NCBI GenBank assembly: GCA_034189065.1
Contig: JAXHVQ010000010.1
Span: 1 to 64,000 of the forward strand
Direction of reading: 5' to 3'
DNA length: 64,000 nucleotides
Source: FACHB-1406 sp034189065
GTDB lineage: Bacteria > Cyanobacteriota > Cyanobacteriia > Cyanobacteriales > Spirulinaceae
The position numbers and the translations under genes were made by a program. Below, one piece after another: positions 1 through 7,217 of this stretch (positions are counted from its first letter, which is position 1; each line of letters begins with the position of its first letter). The notes beneath the pieces are model-generated. The model did no database searches. It saw only the letters and a list, made by a program, of their open reading frames with translations, and was not told the origin of the DNA.

Positions 1-1643
1 AATTCTTCCTCGAAGGTGGTTAATAACGCTTTTTGGGTGGGAAACTCCTTTTCTTTGTAACAATAGGCGTGCAATTCGATGACGCTGTTGCCCGTTCGCT
101 GCGCCCATTGAATAAACTGTTCTTGGATGCGATGATACAGGGTGATGCTGTCGGTTAACGCGTAGCCGGAAAGGGAGGTAAAATTGCTGTGTTCCCACTC
201 AAAATCGCGATCGAACCAAAATCGGGCGACGGCGAAGGGATCTGCGATCGCCAATTCTTCAATATTACGCCCCAGTTGTTCGTTTTTGTCTCCTTCCATC
301 ACCCTAAATAACTGTTGCGTCCCTGGGACATCGGCAGCGATGACGTAGTAGTCGGCTTTGAGGATTTCTTGCTGTTGGGGAGTTTGGGGGGAGGCGGCAA
401 CGAGTTGCACTTGGTTTTCCTCGCGTTGCGCGATCGCGTACTGGGGCAAATCCCGTCGTGCCGGCCCTGTGAGAACTCGTCCCGTTTCGTCGTACAATGC
501 TCCGTGACAGGGACACAAGAATTTTCCGTCATTTTGTTTTTGGACGGTACAACCTTGGTGGGTACAGGTTAGGGAAAGGGCGACCGTTGGGTTTTGGGCG
601 ATGAAAACGCGATCGCCTCCTCCATAATACTCCCCATCTTCTAATAAATCATTGCGTTTTACCCAAAAAGGAATATCGGTTTGGGCGTTTCCTTGTTGAT
701 AGGTTAACGAGTCAATCTTGCCATTTTTACAGTTAATTTGACTGACGCTTGCTTCGGTAACAATTGTGCCGCCCTTCTTTTGAATCGCGGCGGCAACGGG
801 TTGAACGAGAGACGTTCCCATATCGTCAACTGTCCCGTTAAAAGCGAGTCCTTCGGGGTTGCCAAAGAAGTAAAAGTGAAAAAATTGGAGAAGTTCGCCG
901 GTACTTAAAACATCGGGAGCATTTAAGCTAGATTTGGCAAAGGGGAGAAAATAAAGGTCGTATAACCCTTTGGGAAAATCTTCTTCTGCCCAATCTGCTA
1001 CGGAAATACTATCGAGACGGTTGAAACTTTTGGGAATTTGGAAGCCGGTAATGGCGCGAAAGACTTGTAGATGTTTGAGTTTAGTTAAATTAATACCCCA
1101 GCGGAATCGGTTGGGAGAGGCAATTGCCAGGTCGATGATATTCCAGGGAAAAGCGGAATGACTGGGACGAAAGACTTCGGGTTCGTAGGTTGGATCTCGA
1201 AAGACCAATGAGTAGAAATCTAGGGATTTGAAGTGTTGGTCTATACTAAGTTCTTCAACTAAACTTTTGAGATTGTAATATTGAGGAAAAAAGCCGTGGA
1301 ATCCATGTTCCATCATGAATTCGTCTTCCCCAACTTGGATTTTCCAACTAGCAATCTTTCCTCCCAATTGGGGAGACTTTTCCAGTAAGGTGACGGCAAA
1401 ACCGCGTTGAGAAAGTTCGTAAGCGCTGGCAAGTCCGGCTAGTCCGCCTCCGACAACGACGGCTGTTTTTTGTTGAGTTAATTGATGGGGTAAGTCGAGT
1501 TTGTCGGACTGATGGACGGCGGGTTGGGGTTTGGCAAAGCGAGAGTATCCCAAACCGGCACCGACCGCTCCAGCTCCCATTAGTTTTAGGGCCGTTCGTC
1601 GAGAAATTAAGGATGATAACGAAGAATTGGGCGATTGACTCAT
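1..1643 (-). CDS. Tat-exported FAD oxidoreductase with inserted Rieske [2Fe-2S] domain, 3' end cut by window edge
   Basis: The frame reads from an ATG at 1643 off the left edge, so the C-terminus is missing. The N-terminus carries a twin-arginine signal (SRRTALKLMG, then a small hydrophobic stretch). It is followed by an FAD-binding Rossmann motif (VVVGGGLAGLASAYELS) typical of carotenoid desaturase/amine oxidase flavoproteins. Much further on, a Rieske cluster motif is visible as CTHQGC followed by CPCHG (about 500-575). Phytoene-desaturase-like flavoproteins with a Rieske insert occur in cyanobacteria; aromatic-carotenoid enzymes of the CrtU/CruE type are one possibility, but I cannot assign a substrate. 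The Tat signal suggests folding with cofactors in the cytoplasm and export to the thylakoid lumen or periplasm. tatA lies just upstream on the same strand, which fits this route. Confidence 0.8.
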   Translation of the reverse strand, partial: MSQSPNSSLSSLISRRTALKLMGAGAVGAGLGYSRFAKPQPAVHQSDKLDLPHQLTQQKTAVVVGGGLAGLASAYELSQRGFAVTLLEKSPQLGGKIASWKIQVGEDEFMMEHGFHGFFPQYYNLKSLVEELSIDQHFKSLDFYSLVFRDPTYEPEVFRPSHSAFPWNIIDLAIASPNRFRWGINLTKLKHLQVFRAITGFQIPKSFNRLDSISVADWAEEDFPKGLYDLYFLPFAKSSLNAPDVLSTGELLQFFHFYFFGNPEGLAFNGTVDDMGTSLVQPVAAAIQKKGGTIVTEASVSQINCKNGKIDSLTYQQGNAQTDIPFWVKRNDLLEDGEYYGGGDRVFIAQNPTVALSLTCTHQGCTVQKQNDGKFLCPCHGALYDETGRVLTGPARRDLPQYAIAQREENQVQLVAASPQTPQQQEILKADYYVIAADVPGTQQLFRVMEGDKNEQLGRNIEELAIADPFAVARFWFDRDFEWEHSNFTSLSGYALTDSITLYHRIQEQFIQWAQRTGNSVIELHAYCYKEKEFPTQKALLTTFEEE

Positions 1644-1866
1644 GAGTTAGGCAAAAGGTTCCGAGCTAGCTAAATTCGTGGTGGGCGCAAAAATATTTTT
1701 CCCAGGATCGCACCCTTGCTTCGAGTTGTTGCTGGGTTGACTTCTTTAGCCCAACTTGCATGGGGCTTTTGTGTTAACTAAAGTTAATTCTATCAAGTTT
1801 GCGCGACAAAAAACAAGACAAAAATGCTTTATTTGTCCGCAGCATCAGTAAATCCGGTACATGAGT

Positions 1867-2049
1867 TTATGGGGTATCTTCGTCGCGATCGCTGTCTCCA
1901 TTGTCCAGACTCGGACGTTTGAGTTCTTCTTTGAACCCGCGCAGACTTTTACCGAGGGCGCTCCCCATTTCAGGAATTTTCTTCGCGCCAAAAATGAAGA
2001 AAAAGGCGATCGCAATTACAATAACTTCCGGCCATCCCAAACCAAACAT
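1867..2049 (-). CDS. tatA: Twin-arginine translocase subunit TatA/E
   Basis: This 60-residue protein has the TatA layout: a short N-terminal transmembrane helix (MFGLGWPEVIVIAIAFFFIF), the FGAKKIPE hinge, then an amphipathic helix (MGSALGKSLRGFKEEL) and an acidic tail. TatA oligomers form the pore that carries folded twin-arginine substrates across the thylakoid or plasma membrane. An AAGGATG stretch sits upstream of the ATG. The next gene on the same strand, 223 bases away, encodes a protein with a twin-arginine signal, so the translocase subunit and a likely cargo are neighbours. The tail is short for the family but the conserved core is complete. A TatB role is unlikely given the length. 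Confidence 0.93.
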   Translation of the reverse strand: MFGLGWPEVIVIAIAFFFIFGAKKIPEMGSALGKSLRGFKEELKRPSLDNGDSDRDEDTP

Positions 2050-2241
2050 ACAAACATCCTTTTGTCAAGTTGACTCGAGCGCGATCGCATTGCGGTTGGT
2101 TAAGAACCAAAGAGCGATTCGCGATCGCGGCCTGTCTCAGTATAGTATTCAATTAGATGGAGAGAGAGCAGGCACCTCGATTGCCAGTACGGATATTCTA
2201 TAAAACGTCCCCCCTCTATCCCCTCAACCTCAAGCATTGGC

Positions 2242-2991
2242 ATGGTAGAAACCTCTAACCCCCCCGTCCGCAAAGACCTTCACCCTCTCATCGGCCAACT
2301 GGCTGAGGCGATTGTATCATCCTGGCAGCGCCACCTCGATCTGCGACCCTACTCCCTACCCGAAGGACTCGGTTACATTGAGGGACGCTTGGAAGGAGAA
2401 AAACTGCGCATCGAAAATCGCTGCTATCAAAGCCGAGAATTCCGCAAAATGCACCTGGAATTGGCAAAAGTCGGGACTCAACTCGATATTTTACACTGCG
2501 TGATGTTTCCCCGCGAGGGATACCCCTTGCCGATGTTCGGCTGCGATTTGGTGGGAGGACGGAAGCAAATTAGTGCTGCCATTGTCGATTTATCGCCTAC
2601 CGCACCGGACGGCGAATTGCCGGATTCTTATCGCCAAGATTTAAAGGCACTTCCTCCATTGGATTTCTCCCAACCGCGCGACTTACCCGGTTGGGGAGAT
2701 ATTTTTTCCCAGTATTGCTTGTTCGTGCGTCCAAGGGATAGCGCAGAAGAGGCACAATTCCTCGATCGCGCAACTGCCTTCCTCCAACTGCACTGTCAAA
2801 ACGCGATCGCAACCTCGCCTTTGGTTTCTTCAGAAGAGCGCCAGCGCTACCTCCAAGGGCAGTATAACTATTGTACCCAGCAGCAGCAAAACGATAAAAC
2901 GCGCCGGGTTCTCGAAAAAGCTTTTAGCCCCGAATGGGCTGAAACTTATATCACTTCAGTGTTATTTGACTTACCCTCATTGGGAAGTTGA
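2242..2991 (+). CDS. pcyA: Phycocyanobilin:ferredoxin oxidoreductase
   Basis: PcyA is a ferredoxin-dependent bilin reductase that makes the four-electron reduction of biliverdin IXalpha to phycocyanobilin, the chromophore of phycobiliproteins and cyanobacterial phytochromes. The 249-residue length is normal for the family. The core segment LDILHCVMFPREGYPLPMFGCDLVGG is the diagnostic bilin-reductase region, including the Glu and the neighbouring Asp of the active site, and the C-terminal YLQGQYNYCTQQQQNDKTRRVLEK region is also typical. The ATG at 2242 directly precedes the conserved N-terminal Leu-rich helix. It is transcribed divergently from tatA. Its presence shows that the organism makes phycobilisomes. 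Confidence 0.96.
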   Translation: MVETSNPPVRKDLHPLIGQLAEAIVSSWQRHLDLRPYSLPEGLGYIEGRLEGEKLRIENRCYQSREFRKMHLELAKVGTQLDILHCVMFPREGYPLPMFGCDLVGGRKQISAAIVDLSPTAPDGELPDSYRQDLKALPPLDFSQPRDLPGWGDIFSQYCLFVRPRDSAEEAQFLDRATAFLQLHCQNAIATSPLVSSEERQRYLQGQYNYCTQQQQNDKTRRVLEKAFSPEWAETYITSVLFDLPSLGS

Positions 2992-3440
2992 ACGATTAGT
3001 ACCGTTGCCTTGGAATTAAAAATTAAAATCGCACAAATATTCTTCGGATTCTGAGTTTTAACATTTATTTATGCCCCCTACTTAGCAATGCCTGCCGATG
3101 AGTTGTGGTGGGCAAGGAACTTGAATCAAGAATTATTAAGTCTGGTTGAAATAGCCTTGCCCACCCTACGAAACTACTAAGTACCTGTTCGCAATTGATT
3201 GCCCATTTTGATATGTTAAATGCCTTGACATACCGCGTTTTCGAGGGTAGAAGGCGTGTAAAAGATTTTGTTGAGGTGCTTATGAACGAGGACTAACTTG
3301 CAGTTACAAGAAAACTGGACTTTTCGGTCAAACAAATAAGCTTAAACCACTCAAACTCCTAAATTTTATTGCCAAGCGATCGCCCTCATCCTCGCCTTAT
3401 TGCCGCGCGATTGTCTCTGAAAACCTTTTGACCCTCAACA
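2992..3440. repeat. Gene-free spacer with a MITE-like inverted repeat
   Basis: The 449-base spacer between pcyA and the S41 peptidase gene has no credible gene. Its main structure is an imperfect element at about 3088-3172 whose arms GGTGGGCAAGG (about 3107-3117) and CCTTGCCCACC (about 3155-3165) are perfect reverse complements, separated by 37 bases. Related elements lie at about 20213-20281, 28745-28830 and 57716-57777. The rest is AT-rich and unremarkable. Confidence 0.6.
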
Positions 3441-5510
3441 ATGGCAAATCAAACTTTGTTGTCTCTCCCCTTCGCCCTTGCCCTTATCCTCGCCCAACTC
3501 CCGCGCGATCGCGCGATGTCGTCCGAGACGCGCTTCGCCATCGCCCAACCCCTCCCCCCAGCCGCACCCCTCCTCAACGACGAAGGCGGTCCCACGCGCT
3601 TAACCGGACGGGGAACCTGGACCAGTCTCGAAATTCCCATGCAATACGACAGTCCCGTCGTCGTCTTGCGCGATCGCGGCGCAACCCTCGTCCAACGCAA
3701 CGCCAGCTATTTCGCCCCCGCAACCGGTCAAATCTTTGGCGAAATGTCCTCGGAAATTTCAACGCCGCCATTTACCTATACCCTCGAGCTGCCGCCCGTT
3801 CCCCCGGGTCAATATTATGATGTCGATAACAATAACCGACAAGATCCCGGAGTCCAAATTTGGGCCGTAACCCTCGCCAACAACGCCATTCGCACGCCCA
3901 ACGAACCCTTCCTCTCCCCCGTCGAACAGTTAACCCAACTCTCCGTCCCCATCAGTTCCCTCGCGACAGCGCCGCCGACAAGTATTGATGGTATTGCCCA
4001 AACCGTTGGCGGGACGCTGCTAGTTTACGCCGCCGAACCCCGACAAGGTTTCCCTTCAGGCTTTGGCACCGACGGGCGATTATTTACCGCCGACGATCCC
4101 ATCGTTACTCTTCCCCCGGGGTATACCGTCGTGCGCCTCGAAGCTGAAGGGTTTAAATTCGATCGCGCGCGCGAAGCCAATATCCCCCTCGTCGAACGAG
4201 TCGCAGACAGCAAAACCGACTTTTCCCACCTCAGTTACACCGAAGCTTTCAACGCGCTCATCGACCTGCTAAAAGCGCGCTACGCCTACACCCAACTGCG
4301 CGACATCGACTGGGAAGCGTTGCGGCGGCAATATTTACCCCAAATGGAAGTTGCTGAGGAAAAGGGCGATGCCGTGGCTTATTTCGCCATTCTCGACGCG
4401 ATCGCGCGCGAAGTCAAAGACGCTCACGTCCAAGTTCTCGGCGCTCCCCAACTCCTTTCCCCCTTATTACAAGCCCAACTCCAAGGGGAACGAGCGTCGT
4501 TGGGAATTGAAGGAGTCGAACTCAACGACGGACGCATCCTCATCCAACAAGTCCTCCCCGACAGTCCCGCAGAACGCGCCGGAATCGAGGCGTTGGGGGA
4601 ACTTCTCGCCGTTAACGGTATCCCAATGAGCGATCGCATTTCCCAACTGCTCGCCGAGTCGTCGCGCGCCACCGCCGAAACCCGACGCTTGGATGCGATC
4701 GCGCGATCGCTTGCTTTTGCCCCGGGAGAACGCGCGACGCTGCGCTACCGCAATGCAACCGGAGAGATTGAGGAAACAACTCTAACCGCAGAAGTCCCTC
4801 CCCGACGCGGAATGGCGCACAGTTATCCCGCCTCCCGTACCCTTACCTCCCCCGCAGGACAAACCTACGGCTATTTTCGCCTATCCAGTTTCCTCAATAG
4901 CACGTCCGCGATCGCCCGTTTCAGCGATTTCCTCAAAACCCTCAACCAACGAGAAATTCCCGGCTTGGTTATCGATTTGCGCGACAATGGCGGGGGAAGC
5001 GTCGCCTTGCTCGTCTCGTTGCTATCCTTTTTCTGGAGTGCCGAAAATCCCCTCCTGCTCGACGATACCTTCAGCCAGCGTCAAGATATTGAAAGTGGGA
5101 ATGCGATCGCCTACGGTTCCTTTGAAATTCCCCCCGATTTTCCCATTTTCGCCCCTACCCCCGATCTCCACTACAGCGGTTCGGTGGTTATCCTCGTTGG
5201 CGAAAACTGTTTGAGTGCCTGCGAATTCTTTGCCGACTGGATGCAGCGTTACGAACGAGCCACCGTTATCGGCACGCGCGCCACTGGAGGGGCTGGCGGT
5301 TCGGTAACTTGGGTTCCCCTTCCCGAAGAGGCTCTCTTTACGTATACTTATACCCGCGAAGTCGATCGCCGTGGCAAACCTTATATCGAAGGTCGAGGAG
5401 TTCAACCCACAGAGCGCGTTCCCCTTACCCAGCAGTCGGTTCGGGCGATGGGAGAGGGGGAAGACCCGGTTCTCGAAGCTGCCCTTAAACGCCTCGATCG
5501 CGATCGATAA
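3441..5510 (+). CDS. S41 family peptidase (PDZ-containing, S41B-like), secreted
   Basis: The 689-residue protein starts with a hydrophobic export signal (LLSLPFALALILAQL). Residues 1-250 form a family-specific domain. After it comes the S41 region: a DAHVQVLG motif with the His found in tricorn/S41B-type members, a PDZ-like segment around residues 350-430 (ILIQQVLPDSPAERAGI), and the core GLVIDLRDNGGG and ENCLSACEFFADW, whose Ser aligns with the S41 nucleophile. The Lys that lies 25 residues after the Ser in CtpA/Tsp enzymes seems to be Gly here (ATGGAGGS), so a carboxyl-terminal processing protease role for PSII D1 is unlikely; a periplasmic S41B-like hydrolase is a better guess. It stands alone, 236 bases before hup. 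Confidence 0.82.
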   Translation: MANQTLLSLPFALALILAQLPRDRAMSSETRFAIAQPLPPAAPLLNDEGGPTRLTGRGTWTSLEIPMQYDSPVVVLRDRGATLVQRNASYFAPATGQIFGEMSSEISTPPFTYTLELPPVPPGQYYDVDNNNRQDPGVQIWAVTLANNAIRTPNEPFLSPVEQLTQLSVPISSLATAPPTSIDGIAQTVGGTLLVYAAEPRQGFPSGFGTDGRLFTADDPIVTLPPGYTVVRLEAEGFKFDRAREANIPLVERVADSKTDFSHLSYTEAFNALIDLLKARYAYTQLRDIDWEALRRQYLPQMEVAEEKGDAVAYFAILDAIAREVKDAHVQVLGAPQLLSPLLQAQLQGERASLGIEGVELNDGRILIQQVLPDSPAERAGIEALGELLAVNGIPMSDRISQLLAESSRATAETRRLDAIARSLAFAPGERATLRYRNATGEIEETTLTAEVPPRRGMAHSYPASRTLTSPAGQTYGYFRLSSFLNSTSAIARFSDFLKTLNQREIPGLVIDLRDNGGGSVALLVSLLSFFWSAENPLLLDDTFSQRQDIESGNAIAYGSFEIPPDFPIFAPTPDLHYSGSVVILVGENCLSACEFFADWMQRYERATVIGTRATGGAGGSVTWVPLPEEALFTYTYTREVDRRGKPYIEGRGVQPTERVPLTQQSVRAMGEGEDPVLEAALKRLDRDR

Positions 5511-5746
5511 AATGTCAAATTCCACAAAATCTACAGAAAATAAAGGCTTCAGCGATCCATTCCGGTCGAGAAGCGCTTAGAATAAGGGGCGTGAAACTTC
5601 GGGTCTATGGCGATCTTGGAGTTTTTTGGGGTCGCAGTCGGGACATTTTAGAAAACGTCCTCGTAAAATTGCTCTCAAGTTGCGTCGCTGTAGAGCGAAT
5701 GTCTTCTCTCAATAAACAGATTCTGACAAAAAAAGGAGAAATAAAA

Positions 5747-6040
5747 ATGAATAAGGGTGATTTGGTGGATACCGTCGCTCAAAAGGCAACTGTTACGAAG
5801 AAACAAGCCGATGCCGTTTTGACGGCGACGCTGGAAACGATTATGGAAGCGGTGTCCGAAGGCGATAAGGTAACGCTGGTGGGATTTGGCTCCTTTGAAT
5901 CGCGCGATCGCAAGGCTCGGGAAGGTCGCAACCCGAAAACGGGTGAAAAAATGGAAATTAAAGCGACAAAAGTTCCTGCCTTTTCTGCTGGAAAGCTTTT
6001 CAAGGAAAAGGTTTCTCCTCCCGAAGGAGGGGAAGAATAG
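5747..6040 (+). CDS. hup: HU-family nucleoid DNA-binding protein
   Basis: HU bends and compacts DNA as a dimer. The gene encodes 97 residues with the family pattern MNKGDLVDTVAQKATVTKKQ, the VTLVGFGSFESRDRKAREGRNPKTGE beta-arm region, and the proximal KVPAFSAGKLFKE end. The frame is open further upstream to 5591, but the ATG at 5747 is chosen because it starts the conserved N-terminus and follows an AAAAGGAGA ribosome-binding site at 5731-5739. The C-terminal extension (PPEGGEE) is acidic and a little longer than in Escherichia coli HU. The next gene begins 33 bases later on the same strand. Confidence 0.96.
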   Translation: MNKGDLVDTVAQKATVTKKQADAVLTATLETIMEAVSEGDKVTLVGFGSFESRDRKAREGRNPKTGEKMEIKATKVPAFSAGKLFKEKVSPPEGGEE

Positions 6041-6073
6041 GCCGAAGTGTTTTCTCTCTGCTGAGCGAAGTCG

Positions 6074-7153
6074 GTGGCGAACAGACCGATTCACGGGGGA
6101 AACTTAGTATGGGCATCGGCTCTTGCCGGTTGTCCTCCTGAAGAGATCCTCGATTTTTCGGCGAGTATCAATCCTTTGGGACCGCCCGAAAGCGCGATCG
6201 CTGCCATTGTTCGGGGACTGGAGTTTTTGAGTGCTTATCCAGACCCCCAGTATTCTTCGTTACGTTCGACCTTGGCTCACAGCCACGATCTCGACCCCGA
6301 CTGGATTTTGCCGGGAAATGGGGCGGCTGAGTTGCTGTCGTGGGCTTGTCGGGATTTGGCGGCGCGATCGCGGGTGGATTTGGCAACACCGGCTTTTAGC
6401 GATTACGAGCGGGCTTTGAGGGCGTTTGGGGCGAAAATTGGGCGTTTTCCTTTATCCCTCGAGAGGGGGCGCGCAACCCTTCCCATTCCTCTGCCGACTT
6501 CGACCGACTCTCGGGGTTATGGGCTGCTGTTGAACAATCCTCACAATCCCACGGGGCGGTTATGGACGAGGGAGGAGATTGTGCCGTATTTGGATAAATT
6601 TGACCTAATTGTCGTCGATGAGGCGTTCATGGACTTTCTGCCGCCGCTCCAAGAGCAAAGTGTTATTGGGATGGTGGGGGAGTATGAGAATTTGGTGGTG
6701 TTGCGATCGCTGACTAAGTTTTACAGCTTGCCGGGATTGCGATTGGGTTACGCCGTTGCCCATCCGAACCGTCTCGAGCGCTGGCAGAGTTGGCGGGATC
6801 CTTGGCCGGTGAACGTTTTGGCTGTTGCCGCTGGCATTGCTGCGGTAGGCGATCGGGAATTTCAGCAGCGGACGTGGGATTGGTTGAGGGGGGCGAAAAG
6901 GGAACTGTACGGCGCGCTTCAGGCTATGGATGGATTTGAGCCGGAGTGGGGGACTGCTAACTTTTTATTGGTACGAACCGCGCGATCGAGTTGTCAACTT
7001 CAGGAATGTTTGTTGAGGGAGGAGCAAATTTTAATTCGAGATTGTCTGAGTTTTGCCGAATTAGGCGATCGTTATTTTCGCATTGCCGTGCGCGCGGAGG
7101 CGGAAAATCAGCGTCTTGTTGAAGCTTTGGGCAGATGTACGAAGGTTTCGTAA
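6074..7153 (+). CDS. cobD: Threonine-phosphate decarboxylase-like PLP enzyme (CobC/CobD type)
   Basis: This fold-type I PLP enzyme belongs to the HisC/CobC branch of aminotransferases. The start MANRPIHGGNLVWASALAG matches the HGGN beginning shared by cobalamin-pathway L-threonine-O-3-phosphate decarboxylases, which supply aminopropanol phosphate for the nucleotide loop. The DFSASINPLGPP segment and the Schiff-base lysine region RSLTKFYSLPGLRLGY are visible, as is VVDEAFMDF for the Asp that holds the pyridine nitrogen. Length (359 residues) is normal. The true HisC is at 33999, which supports a separate role for this one. No cobalamin riboswitch is visible in the 33-base gap after hup. The symbol follows the Salmonella cobD naming; cobC is used in aerobic-pathway organisms. 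Confidence 0.8.
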   Translation: MANRPIHGGNLVWASALAGCPPEEILDFSASINPLGPPESAIAAIVRGLEFLSAYPDPQYSSLRSTLAHSHDLDPDWILPGNGAAELLSWACRDLAARSRVDLATPAFSDYERALRAFGAKIGRFPLSLERGRATLPIPLPTSTDSRGYGLLLNNPHNPTGRLWTREEIVPYLDKFDLIVVDEAFMDFLPPLQEQSVIGMVGEYENLVVLRSLTKFYSLPGLRLGYAVAHPNRLERWQSWRDPWPVNVLAVAAGIAAVGDREFQQRTWDWLRGAKRELYGALQAMDGFEPEWGTANFLLVRTARSSCQLQECLLREEQILIRDCLSFAELGDRYFRIAVRAEAENQRLVEALGRCTKVS

Positions 7154-7217
7154 AATGTCCCTATACGATGCAATCGCGCCCTCGATTCTAGGATTGCTGT
7201 AGAGGAGGAGCGCGATG

